DNA from: Microbacterium phyllosphaerae
Lineage (GTDB): Bacteria > Actinomycetota > Actinomycetes > Actinomycetales > Microbacteriaceae
DNA length: 64,000 nt
Reading direction: 5' to 3'
Assembly (NCBI RefSeq): GCF_017876435.1
Contig: NZ_JAGIOA010000001.1
Span: 3,038,001 to 3,102,000 of the forward strand
The notes below the pieces were generated by a model that was not told the origin of the DNA, did not search any database, and worked only from the letters and a program-made list of their open reading frames with translations. A program made the position numbers and the translations under genes. Positions 17,684 through 26,085 of the stretch are shown piece after piece (the first letter of the stretch is position 1; each line of letters begins with the position of its first letter).

Positions 17684-18976
17684 TCACGCCGTGATGCGCT
17701 CGCGCACGATCGGCCCGCGCTCCGGAGCCACGTCGCCGACCGCCCACGAGCCCTCCAGCGCCTCGAGCGCGCGGGGGAACCGCGCCTCGTCTGCCGCGGA
17801 GAGCGTGAACAGGGGCTGCCCGGCCACGACACGGTCGCCGGGCTTCGCGTGCAGGTCGATGCCCGCCTCGAAGACGACCGGGTCCTCGGCCCGCGCGCGT
17901 CCGGCGCCGAGACGCCAGGCGGCGATGCCGAACGGCAGCGCATCCATCTGCGAGACCACGCCGTCGGCCGGGGCTGTGACCACGTGGGTCTCCCGAGCCG
18001 TCGGCAGCGGCGCGTCGGGGTCGCCGTCCTGCGCGCGGATCATGGCCTTCCAGCTGTCCATCGCTCGTCCGTCGTCGAGAGCGGCCTCGACGTCGGCATC
18101 CGGCTGCCCCGCGAGCGAGAGCATCTCGCGTGCCAGGGCGATCGTCAGTTCCCGGACGTCGGCGGGGCCTCCACCGGCGAGGACGTCGACGGACTCGCGG
18201 ACCTCGTTCGCGTTGCCGATGGCGAAGCCGAGCGGCACGTTCATGTCGGTGAGCAGGGCCGTGGTCGCGACGCCGGAGTCGGTGCCGAGCGCGACCATGG
18301 TGCGCGCGAGCTCGCGGGCGCGATCGATGTCCTGCATGAAGGCGCCGGAGCCGAACTTCACGTCGAGCACGAGCGCGTCGGTGCCTTCGGCGATCTTCTT
18401 CGACATGATGCTCGAGGCGATCAGCGGGATCGCCTCGACGGTCCCGGTGACGTCGCGCAGCGCGTAGAGCTTCTTGTCGGCGGGGGCGAGACCTGAGCCT
18501 GCCGCGCAGATCACGGCACCCACGTCGCCCTGCATCTGCGCGAACATCTCTTCGTTGCTGAGGGCGGCGCGCCAGCCGGGGATCGACTCGAGCTTGTCGA
18601 GCGTGCCGCCGGTGTGACCGAGTCCGCGTCCGGAGAGCTGTGGCACCGCGACGCCGAACACGGCGACGAGCGGCGCGAGCGGCAGCGTGATCTTGTCGCC
18701 GACGCCTCCGGTGGAGTGCTTGTCGACGGTCTTCTTGCCGAGTGTCGCGAAGCTCATCCGCTCCCCCGACGCGATCATCGCATCGGTGAGCACACGGATC
18801 TCGTCACGCTCCATGCCCCGCTGGAACACCGCCATCGCGAACGACGCCATCTGCGCATCCGACACGTAGCCGCGGGTGTAGGCGTCGACCATCCAGCGCA
18901 GCGCCTTCTCGGGCACCACGCCTCCGTCACGCTTGGCACGGATCACATCGACGGCGTCGAAGGGCTCAACGCTCAT
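17684..18976 (-). CDS. deoA: Thymidine (pyrimidine nucleoside) phosphorylase
   Basis: Cleaves thymidine/deoxyuridine (possibly uridine) to base and sugar-1-phosphate. 430 aa. The phosphate-binding KHSTGGVGDKITLPLAP signature is near residue 82, followed by SGRGLGHTGGTLDKLE, SIMSKKIAEG and LDVKFGSGAFM. The C-terminal PYNP domain is complete. ATG overlaps the cdd stop (ATGA), so deamination and phosphorolysis are coupled. Confidence 0.95.
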   Translation of the reverse strand: MSVEPFDAVDVIRAKRDGGVVPEKALRWMVDAYTRGYVSDAQMASFAMAVFQRGMERDEIRVLTDAMIASGERMSFATLGKKTVDKHSTGGVGDKITLPLAPLVAVFGVAVPQLSGRGLGHTGGTLDKLESIPGWRAALSNEEMFAQMQGDVGAVICAAGSGLAPADKKLYALRDVTGTVEAIPLIASSIMSKKIAEGTDALVLDVKFGSGAFMQDIDRARELARTMVALGTDSGVATTALLTDMNVPLGFAIGNANEVRESVDVLAGGGPADVRELTIALAREMLSLAGQPDADVEAALDDGRAMDSWKAMIRAQDGDPDAPLPTARETHVVTAPADGVVSQMDALPFGIAAWRLGAGRARAEDPVVFEAGIDLHAKPGDRVVAGQPLFTLSAADEARFPRALEALEGSWAVGDVAPERGPIVRERITA

Positions 18977-19371
18977 CGGGCGTCCTCCAGGTCTCGGGGG
19001 CCGAACGCATCCGGCAGTACTTCATCGATCGTCCGGATGCCGGAGACGGTCTCCAGCAGCATCCCGGGCATCGCGTGTTCGTAGAGCAGCTGACGGCAGC
19101 GGCCGCACGGCATGATCGTCTGTCCGTCGTTGTTGACGCACACGAAGGCGACGAGCTGGCCGCCGCCCGACATGTGCAGATCACCCACGAGCGCGCACTC
19201 GGCGCACAGGGTGACTCCGTACGAGGCGTTCTCGACGTTGCAGCCGGCGACGATGCGTCCGTCTCCCACGAGGGCGGCCGCACCGACCCGGTATCGGGAG
19301 TACGGCGCGTACGCCTTCGTCATGGCGTCGGTGGCGACCTGACGGAGTTCGTCCCAGTCGATGTCGGTCAT
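18973..19371 (-). CDS. cdd: Cytidine deaminase
   Basis: Zn-dependent deamination of (deoxy)cytidine to (deoxy)uridine. 132 aa. Substrate motif AGCNVENASYGV, catalytic CAEC and zinc PCGRCRQLL are intact. Start at 19371 (MTDIDWDE) has AGGAGAG just upstream; the frame extends 16 codons further but that part overlaps the permease end. Confidence 0.95.
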   Translation of the reverse strand: MTDIDWDELRQVATDAMTKAYAPYSRYRVGAAALVGDGRIVAGCNVENASYGVTLCAECALVGDLHMSGGGQLVAFVCVNNDGQTIMPCGRCRQLLYEHAMPGMLLETVSGIRTIDEVLPDAFGPRDLEDAR

Positions 19372-19378
19372 GTCTCTC

Positions 19379-20665
19379 CTAGGACTTGATGTACGGCTTG
19401 CCGCTGGCGGCAGGCCCACGGATCTGACCGGCGAACCCGGCGACCGCGAGAAGCGTGACGACGTACGGCAGCATCAGCATGAATTCGCCGGGGATCGGGG
19501 TCTTGAGGATCGACAGCAGGTTCTGCAGGTTCGTCGCGAAGCCGAAGAGCAGAGCGGCGAGTGTCGCCCGGATGGGATCCCATCGTCCGAAGATGACCGC
19601 GGCGAGGGCGATGAAGCCGAGCCCCGCCGTCATGTCCTTGCCGAACTGCGGCACCGACACGAGCGTGAAGTACGCGCCTCCGATACCGGCGATCGCGCCG
19701 GCGAGCAGGACGTTCCAGAACCGGGTCGCGTTCACCTTGATGCCGACGGTGTCTGCGGCCTGCGGGTGCTCGCCCACGGCGCGAAGACGGAGTCCCCACT
19801 TGGTGCGGTAGAGGCCCCATGCCACGACGGCGACGGTGATGAACATGAGGTAGACGATGAACGTCTGGTTGAACAGCACGGGTCCGATGATCGGGATGTC
19901 GCTGAGCAGCGGGATCTCGATGCGGCTGAAGCGCACGGGCGTGTTGAGCGCGGCCTCGTTCGGCGCGAGGAGCGCGCCGTAGAGGAACCCGGTGAGACCG
20001 CTGACGAGCACGTTGAGCACGACACCGACGATCACCTGCTCGACGAGGTACTTGATGGCGAACGCGGCGAGCACCGCGGCGACGAGGACACCGCCGAGCA
20101 TGGCGCCCAGCAGACCGATGAACGGGCTGCCGGTGATGCTCGAGAGCAGCGCGGCCGAGAACGCACCGAGAAGCAGCTGGCCCTCGATCGCGACGTTCAC
20201 GACACCGGCGCGCTCTCCGATCACACCGCCGAGGGCGCCGAACACGAGCGGCACCGACAGCGAGACCGCGCCGAAGAGCAGGCTGCTGACGGGCACGAGT
20301 CCGCCGGCACCGGCCCACACGAGGAACCCGAAGACCGCGATCACGCTGAAGGCGATGACGAGCCAGATCGACGGCTTGCGATACGACCACGCCCGCAGGA
20401 ACGCGAGGACCGACAGCACCGCCAGGATCACGATGACGACCCAGCTCGTCGGGCCCGTCGGCAGCGCCACGTCGGGCAGCGCGAACGGCGACGACGGGTC
20501 GTTGAGCCGGAACTTGCTGGTGCCGCTGCGGGGAACGAGCAGGAACAGGAGCGCCAGCAGCACGGTGGCTGCGGCGAGGACGATCGGCGCCTTCAGGTGC
20601 CGCTCGCGCACGGTGGCGAGCTGCACTGTTCCGTCGGCGGCTTCACTCTGGACGAGGGAGGTCAT
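19379..20665 (-). CDS. Nucleoside ABC transporter permease 2 (BPD_transp_2 family)
   Basis: 428 aa integral membrane protein of the type paired with BMP-family lipoproteins (NupQ/YufQ-like). About ten hydrophobic segments, with GALGGVIGERAGVVNVAIEG and WGLYRTKWGLRLRAVGEHP (cytoplasmic coupling region). The ATG at 20665 overlaps the upstream permease stop (ATGA); a frame running back to 21301 is a shadow. Seven nt separate it from cdd, so transport and salvage genes are cotranscribed. Confidence 0.88.
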   Translation of the reverse strand: MTSLVQSEAADGTVQLATVRERHLKAPIVLAAATVLLALLFLLVPRSGTSKFRLNDPSSPFALPDVALPTGPTSWVVIVILAVLSVLAFLRAWSYRKPSIWLVIAFSVIAVFGFLVWAGAGGLVPVSSLLFGAVSLSVPLVFGALGGVIGERAGVVNVAIEGQLLLGAFSAALLSSITGSPFIGLLGAMLGGVLVAAVLAAFAIKYLVEQVIVGVVLNVLVSGLTGFLYGALLAPNEAALNTPVRFSRIEIPLLSDIPIIGPVLFNQTFIVYLMFITVAVVAWGLYRTKWGLRLRAVGEHPQAADTVGIKVNATRFWNVLLAGAIAGIGGAYFTLVSVPQFGKDMTAGLGFIALAAVIFGRWDPIRATLAALLFGFATNLQNLLSILKTPIPGEFMLMLPYVVTLLAVAGFAGQIRGPAASGKPYIKS

Positions 20666-21981
20666 GCGGTCACCGCCTTCTTCGCGGCCTTGGCTCTCGC
20701 CTTGGCCGCCTTCTCCGCATCGGTCTTGGGCAGGAAGAACACGGCGCGCAGCAGCGGCGGCGCGGCGATGAACAGGACGACGAGCGACTGCACGACGAGC
20801 ACGATGTCGACCGGGATGTCCTGCGCCTGCATCGAGAACGATCCGGCCTTCAACGCTCCGAACAGGATGCCGGCGGCGAACGTGCCCCAGGCGCGGCTGC
20901 GTCCGAGCAGCGCGACGGTGATGGCGTCGAAGCCGATGCCCGCGTCGATCGTCTCGGTGATGCCCGTCGTGACCGCACCCTGGATCTGGTTCATACCCGC
21001 GAGACCCGCGAGCCCACCGGCGAGGAGCATGGCGTACACGTAGACACGCTGCACGCTGATTCCGGCCGCGCGGGCGGCGTGCGGGTTCTCGCCGACGGCG
21101 CGCATCCGCATTCCGAGCGACGACCGCTCGATGAGCCACCAGACGAACAGCGTGGCGATGATGACGATGACGAATCCGAGGTCGAGCAGCGGGAACTGCG
21201 GGCCGAGCAGTTCGGGGAACTGCGCGCTCTCGGGAGTGGCGTATCCGAGAGCCTGGTTCGTGCCCGGCTTCTGGAGCAGACCAGGGGTGCGGATCATCCA
21301 CAGCAGCAGGTAGTAGGCCACGTAGTTGAGCATGATCGTGAGGATCACCTCGTGGGCGCCGGTCCGCGCCTTGATCAGACCGGCGATCGCTCCCCAGAGC
21401 GCACCACCGGCGATGCCGGCGATCAGGGTCACGGGGATGTGCAGCCAGAACGGCAGGTCGAGCTGGAACGTCAGGAGACCTGCGACCGCGACACCGATGA
21501 GCATCTGGCCGCGTGCACCGATGTTGAACAGGCCGACGCGGAACGCGAGGGCGACACCGAGACCTGCCGCGATCAGAGGTGCGGCGAAGCCGAGGGTGTT
21601 GGTCAGCGGGCGGATCTGCGCGGCGAAGTCGGCACCCCGCGCGTTGAAGATCGCGCCGCGGAAGAGCGCCTCGTATCCGTTGTAGACGGCGTTCCAGACG
21701 GCCGCGATCGTGTCGCTCGGCCTCTGGAAGAAGTAGCCGGAGGCCGCGAGCACGTCCTCATTCGTGAGGGCGATGAGGATGCCGCCGACGACCAGCGCGA
21801 GGAAGATCGCCAGGATCGTCGTGACGGCACTGCCTCGGAGCATCTCCTTGAGGATCACGTTGCCGCGCGGGGGCGGCGGCACATCGACGGGATCGCGGAG
21901 GGTCGTGGTGGTGTTCACCGAGAGCTGGTCGCCCGAATCCTCGGTCCCCTGGCCGCCGGCCTGTGGCGTCGTACCGCTCAT
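20662..21981 (-). CDS. Nucleoside ABC transporter permease 1 (BPD_transp_2 family)
   Basis: 439 aa with a Pro/Gln-rich cytoplasmic N-terminus (about 1-45) followed by multiple membrane helices. Family segments FRVGLFNIGARGQMLIG and RSSLGMRMRAVGENPHAARAAGI (coupling loop) are present. It forms the heteromeric channel with permease 2. Coupled by ATGA overlaps to the ATPase upstream and permease 2 downstream. The Lys/Ala-rich C-terminus is cytoplasmic. Confidence 0.88.
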   Translation of the reverse strand: MSGTTPQAGGQGTEDSGDQLSVNTTTTLRDPVDVPPPPRGNVILKEMLRGSAVTTILAIFLALVVGGILIALTNEDVLAASGYFFQRPSDTIAAVWNAVYNGYEALFRGAIFNARGADFAAQIRPLTNTLGFAAPLIAAGLGVALAFRVGLFNIGARGQMLIGVAVAGLLTFQLDLPFWLHIPVTLIAGIAGGALWGAIAGLIKARTGAHEVILTIMLNYVAYYLLLWMIRTPGLLQKPGTNQALGYATPESAQFPELLGPQFPLLDLGFVIVIIATLFVWWLIERSSLGMRMRAVGENPHAARAAGISVQRVYVYAMLLAGGLAGLAGMNQIQGAVTTGITETIDAGIGFDAITVALLGRSRAWGTFAAGILFGALKAGSFSMQAQDIPVDIVLVVQSLVVLFIAAPPLLRAVFFLPKTDAEKAAKARAKAAKKAVTA

Positions 21982-23492
21982 GCGGCCACCTCTCCCTCGG
22001 CGGCGCCCGCCATCATCAGACCCAGCGTCTCACGCGGGGTGTCACCGGGAACGATCCCGACGATCGTGCCTCGGTACATGACCGCGATGCGGTCGGCGAG
22101 AGCTGCGACTTCGTCGAGCTCGGTCGAGACCACGACCACGGGGATGCCCGCGTCGCGCGTCTCGACGATGCGCTTGTGGATGAACTCGATCGACCCGACG
22201 TCGACCCCTCGGGTCGGCTGCGCCGCGACCAGCAGTCGGAGTTCACGGCTCATCTCGCGAGCGATCACGACCTTCTGCTGGTTTCCACCGGAGAGAGTCC
22301 CGGCCGGTGTGTGCGGACCCTGCGCCCGGATGTCGTACTCCTTGATGCGCGCGTGTGCGAACTCCTCGAGTGCTGCGCGGCGCAGTGTGCCGCCGCGGCT
22401 GAACTCGGGGTCGCCGGAGCGATCGAGAATGAGGTTCTCGGCGACGGAGAAGCCGGCGACGAGGCCGTCTTCCGTGCGGTCCTCGGGGACGAAGCCGACA
22501 CCGGCGTCGAGGATCGCCCGCACGCTCTTGCCGACGAGTTCGGTGCCGTCGAGGGTGATCGATCCCTCGACGCGCGCCGCCAGGCCGACGATGGCCTCGA
22601 CCAGCTCGGTCTGTCCGTTGCCCTGCACGCCGGCGACGGCGAGGACCTCGCCGGGGCGAACCGTGAAGTCGACGTCGTCGACCACGATCGCTCCGGCAGC
22701 GGTCAGAACCCGCAACCCCTTCACCTCGAGGCCGCCGTCACCCAGACGCGGCGCTTCCTTGTGCACGGTGAGCTCGACCGCACGGCCGACCATGAGGGAG
22801 GCCAGCTCGGCGTTGGTCGCGGTGGGCGACGCCTCACCGACGATGCGCCCGAGGCGCACGATCGTGATGGTGTCCGCGACCTCGCGGACCTCGCGCAGCT
22901 TGTGGGTGATGAAGACGATCGCGGTGCCCTCGTCGCGGAGCTGGCGCATGATGCCCATCAGCTCGTCGGTCTCCTGAGGGGTCAGCACGGCGGTGGGCTC
23001 GTCGAATACGAGCACCTTCGCGTCGCGCGACAGGGCCTTGATGATCTCGACGCGCTGCTGCACGCCGACGGGCAGGTCGCCGACGACGGCGTCGGGATCG
23101 ATGTCGAAGCCGAAGCGTGCGGCCACCGAGCGCACGTGCTCCCGCGCCTTCGCGATGTCGAGCGTGCCCGCGCCCTTCGTCTGCTCGTGGCCGAGCATGA
23201 CGTTCTCAGCGACGGTGAAGACGGGCACGAGCATGAAGTGCTGGTGCACCATGCCGATGCCGGCGTTCATCGCGTCGCCGGGGCCCCGGAACCGCTGGAC
23301 GACGTCGTCCAGCAGGATCTCGCCCTCGTCCGCCTGGTACAGGCCGTACAGGACGTTCATCAGGGTGGACTTGCCTGCGCCGTTCTCGCCGAGCAGAGCA
23401 TGGATCTGCCCCGGCTCGACGACCAGGTCGATGTGGTCGTTGGCGACGAGGGTACCGAATCGCTTGGTGATGCCGCGAAGTTCGAGCTTCAT
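21978..23492 (-). CDS. Nucleoside ABC transporter ATPase (two fused ABC domains)
   Basis: 504 aa, RbsA/NupO-type duplicated ATPase. The first half has a complete Walker A (GENGAGKSTL), signature LPVGVQQRVEI and Walker B (VLVFDEPTA). The second half has a degenerate Walker A (GVQGNGQTEL) lacking the GK(S/T), but a good signature (LSGGNQQKVVIAREM). That asymmetry is normal for this subfamily. It energises the two permeases downstream. A terminator-like hairpin lies between it and the lipoprotein gene. Confidence 0.92.
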   Translation of the reverse strand: MKLELRGITKRFGTLVANDHIDLVVEPGQIHALLGENGAGKSTLMNVLYGLYQADEGEILLDDVVQRFRGPGDAMNAGIGMVHQHFMLVPVFTVAENVMLGHEQTKGAGTLDIAKAREHVRSVAARFGFDIDPDAVVGDLPVGVQQRVEIIKALSRDAKVLVFDEPTAVLTPQETDELMGIMRQLRDEGTAIVFITHKLREVREVADTITIVRLGRIVGEASPTATNAELASLMVGRAVELTVHKEAPRLGDGGLEVKGLRVLTAAGAIVVDDVDFTVRPGEVLAVAGVQGNGQTELVEAIVGLAARVEGSITLDGTELVGKSVRAILDAGVGFVPEDRTEDGLVAGFSVAENLILDRSGDPEFSRGGTLRRAALEEFAHARIKEYDIRAQGPHTPAGTLSGGNQQKVVIAREMSRELRLLVAAQPTRGVDVGSIEFIHKRIVETRDAGIPVVVVSTELDEVAALADRIAVMYRGTIVGIVPGDTPRETLGLMMAGAAEGEVAA

Positions 23493-23598
23493 ATCTGCAC
23501 CTTATCCAGAAGTGTCATCCAGAAGAGTCTGAAGAATCCGGGCGCATCGCGCGGGGATCGCCCGGGTGCGCCGTGAAAGTCGTCATGGTCCGTCCACG

Positions 23599-23637
23599 GC
23601 GCGGGGCGAGTGGCTGATTGCACCACTCGCCCCGCGC
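23599..23637 (-). terminator. Hairpin after the BMP lipoprotein gene
   Basis: Fifteen-bp stem with a 9-nt loop (23599-23613 / 23623-23637) between the lipoprotein and ATPase genes. It probably attenuates transcription so that binding protein exceeds membrane components. Confidence 0.75.
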
Positions 23638-23651
23638 TGGAACGGTATGAC

Positions 23652-24764
23652 TTACGGGGAGTTCGGGGACTCCACCGTGATGTCGCCCGCGATGATCTGC
23701 TCCTGCAGAGCGGCGATCTCGTCGAGCAGGCCGTCGGGCAGGTCGCCCTCGAACGAGCCGAAGCCCGAGAGCTTCACGCCCTCGTTCTCGAGCGTGCCGA
23801 TGTACGGAGCCGGGTCGAAGTCGCCCTTGGAGGCTGCGATCGTCGCATCCTCGACGGCGACGTCGATCGCCTTCATGATCGAGAAGAGCGTGACGTCGGC
23901 CACCGACTCGTCAGCGACGGCGAGGTCGCTGTCGACGCCGACCATCAGCGTGTCCTTGCCGCTGTCGGCGATCGCCGCAGCCGCGCTCTGGTAGATCGGT
24001 CCACCGACCGGGAGGATCACGTCGACGCCCTGGTCGAGCACGCCCTGAGCGGTCTGCTTGGCCGTGTCGTTCGCGTCGAAGCCGCCGGTGAAGGAGCCCT
24101 TCTGCGTGGCGGTGTCCCAGCCGAAGACCTCGACGGCCGCGGACTTGTCCTCGTTGTACTTCTCGGCACCGAGCTGGAAGCCGTCCATGAACACGGCGAC
24201 CGACGGGATCTGCATTCCGCCGAAGGTGCCGATCTTGTTCACGCCCGCCTGAGCGGACCATCCGGCCGCGGCGTAGCCACCGAGGTAGGCGGCCTGAGCG
24301 GTGTCGAAGACGAGAGGCTTGATGTTCGGAGCATCCGTGGTGCCGTCGAAGTCGTTGTCGGCGTAGTCGTCGATGATCGCGTAGTTGATCTTCGGGTTGG
24401 CGAGTGCCGACTCGACCGTCGCGGCGGACAGCTTGAAGCCGACCGAGACGATGAGCGAGCAACCCTCGGAGACCGCGGTCTCGAGGTTCGGCGCGTAGTC
24501 GTTGTCGTTGGCCGACTCGAACTCGAGCGGCTTGACGCCCAGCTCGTCGGCGGCACGGTCCATGCCCTCCTTGGCGGACTGGTTGAACGACTTGTCGTTC
24601 CATCCGCCGGCGTCGGAGACGAGGCAGGGCAGGAAGTCGGAATCGACAGCCGCGTCCCCGTCGCCGCCCGATTCGGTCGGAGCCTGGCCACAGCCGGCGA
24701 GTGCGAAGACGACGCCGGCGGCGATGGTCGCGCCGAGCAGCTTCTTGGTGGTGGAGATGGTCAA
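23652..24764 (-). CDS. bmpA: BMP-family nucleoside-binding lipoprotein
   Basis: 370 aa periplasm-side binding protein of the PnrA/BmpA family (nucleoside/purine import). Lipobox FALAGC with Cys25, a Gly/Asp-rich linker, then PCLVSDAGGWNDKSFNQSA, the family's conserved N-terminal segment. Also NKIGTFGGMQIPSVAVFMDG and the VDVILPVGGPIYQSA hinge region. TTG is used as start: AGGAGG is 6 nt upstream of TTG 24764, while the nearby ATG at 24769 reads ATG-AGT-TGA and is too close to the Shine-Dalgarno. It probably delivers nucleosides to the downstream ABC permease complex. Confidence 0.9.
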   Translation of the reverse strand: MTISTTKKLLGATIAAGVVFALAGCGQAPTESGGDGDAAVDSDFLPCLVSDAGGWNDKSFNQSAKEGMDRAADELGVKPLEFESANDNDYAPNLETAVSEGCSLIVSVGFKLSAATVESALANPKINYAIIDDYADNDFDGTTDAPNIKPLVFDTAQAAYLGGYAAAGWSAQAGVNKIGTFGGMQIPSVAVFMDGFQLGAEKYNEDKSAAVEVFGWDTATQKGSFTGGFDANDTAKQTAQGVLDQGVDVILPVGGPIYQSAAAAIADSGKDTLMVGVDSDLAVADESVADVTLFSIMKAIDVAVEDATIAASKGDFDPAPYIGTLENEGVKLSGFGSFEGDLPDGLLDEIAALQEQIIAGDITVESPNSP

Positions 24765-24911
24765 CTCATGCCTCCTGAACGGTGCCGCGGCCCTCGCGGA
24801 TCGATCAAAGTTACCCAGTGTTTCGACTTTTGTGCATGCCCGCAGGCGAGCGGCAATCGAATGGTTACAAACCTGAAACCAAGACGGCGGATGAGCGGGC
24901 GCGCGTGCTCA

Positions 24912-26027
24912 TCAGAGCACGTCGCCCTGCCCCGTGAGTTTGAGCGACTCGACGACGCCCTTGACCCGTTGCGCGTGCTCGACCGTGGTGACCAGCAGCG
25001 CGTCAGGAGTGTCGACCACGACGATGTCTTTGACACCGACGAGGCTGATCACCCGCGAGGTCTGGCTGACGAGGATGCCGCTCGCGGCATCCGACAGCAC
25101 GCGTGCGTTCGGCCCCAGCACCGCCAGGTCGTTCTTGCGTCCGTTGTTGATGAGCTTCGTCAGCGACGCGAAGTCGCCCACGTCGTCCCAGTCGAAGTGG
25201 CCGGGCACGACGGCGAGGCGTCCTCGGCGGGCGGCGGGCTCGGCCACGGCGTAGTCGATCGCGATCTTCTTGAGCCCCGGCCAGATCCGATCGACGGCGG
25301 GGCCGCGGAGCTCGCGGTCATCCCATGCCGCTGCCAGCTCGATCAGCCCGGCGTGCAGAGCGGGTTCATTCTCGGCCAGCTCCTCGAGCAGCACGCTCGC
25401 CTTCGCGATGAACATGCCCGCGTTCCAGAGGTAGCCGCGGTCGGCGAAGTACGCCTTGGCCGTCTCGAGGTCGGGCTTCTCGACGAAGCTCTCGACGAGC
25501 GCAGCTTCACGGGCGCCGTCGACGACGAGCTCCGGCCCCTTCTTGATGTAGCCGAACCCCACTGCGGCCTCGGTCGGCGAGATGCCGATCGTGCAGATGT
25601 ACCCCTCCCGCGCGACCTCGACGGCGTCGCGCACGGCGAACTCGAACACCCGGGTGCTGCGGATCACGTGGTCGGCGCTGAACGAGCCGATGATGACATC
25701 GGGGTCGCGGCGATGCAGGATCGCCGCGGCGAGCCCGATGGCCGCGGCGGACTCGCGCGGCTCCGACTCGAGGAACACGTTCAGATCCGCGATCCCCGGC
25801 AGCTCGGCCTCCACCGCGGCGCGGTGCGCCCGACCTGTGACGACGGCGATGCGGTCTGGGCCCGCGAGCGGCTCGAGACGGTCCCAGGTGTCGCGCAGGA
25901 GGGAGTGGCCCGAGCCGGTGAGATCGTGCAGGAACTTCGGTGCGTCCGCCCGCGAGAGCGGCCACAGCCGACTGCCGATCCCGCCCGCCGGGATCACTGC
26001 GTAGAAGTCCTGGATCGGCTGGCTCAT
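24912..26027 (-). CDS. manC: Mannose-1-phosphate guanylyltransferase
   Basis: Makes GDP-mannose from GTP and mannose-1-phosphate for cell-wall glycans and mannosylation. 371 aa, without the fused isomerase domain. Nucleotidyl-transferase signature IPAGGIGSRLWPLSRADAPKF at the N-terminus and the sugar-site FVEKPD; the C-terminus has the left-handed helix type tail. It is divergent from the CAP-domain gene with only 58 bp between starts. The link to the phosphomutase at 3889 through mannose-1-phosphate is possible but not shown. Confidence 0.9.
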   Translation of the reverse strand: MSQPIQDFYAVIPAGGIGSRLWPLSRADAPKFLHDLTGSGHSLLRDTWDRLEPLAGPDRIAVVTGRAHRAAVEAELPGIADLNVFLESEPRESAAAIGLAAAILHRRDPDVIIGSFSADHVIRSTRVFEFAVRDAVEVAREGYICTIGISPTEAAVGFGYIKKGPELVVDGAREAALVESFVEKPDLETAKAYFADRGYLWNAGMFIAKASVLLEELAENEPALHAGLIELAAAWDDRELRGPAVDRIWPGLKKIAIDYAVAEPAARRGRLAVVPGHFDWDDVGDFASLTKLINNGRKNDLAVLGPNARVLSDAASGILVSQTSRVISLVGVKDIVVVDTPDALLVTTVEHAQRVKGVVESLKLTGQGDVL

Positions 26028-26034
26028 GCAGCCC

Positions 26035-26040
26035 AGCGTA
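26035..26040 (-). promoter_or_regulatory. -10 hexamer TACGCT for a leaderless manC mRNA
   Basis: On the minus strand it ends 7 nt before the ATG at 26027; no Shine-Dalgarno in between. Confidence 0.5.
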
Positions 26041-26073
26041 TCGGGGTGTTGCGACGGCCACGCCGAGCCCCAG

Positions 26074-26079
26074 TATGGT
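26074..26079 (+). promoter_or_regulatory. -10 hexamer TATGGT for a leaderless CAP-domain gene mRNA
   Basis: Ends 6 nt before the ATG at 26086. It lies back to back with the manC promoter. Confidence 0.55.
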
Positions 26080-26085
26080 CATGCC

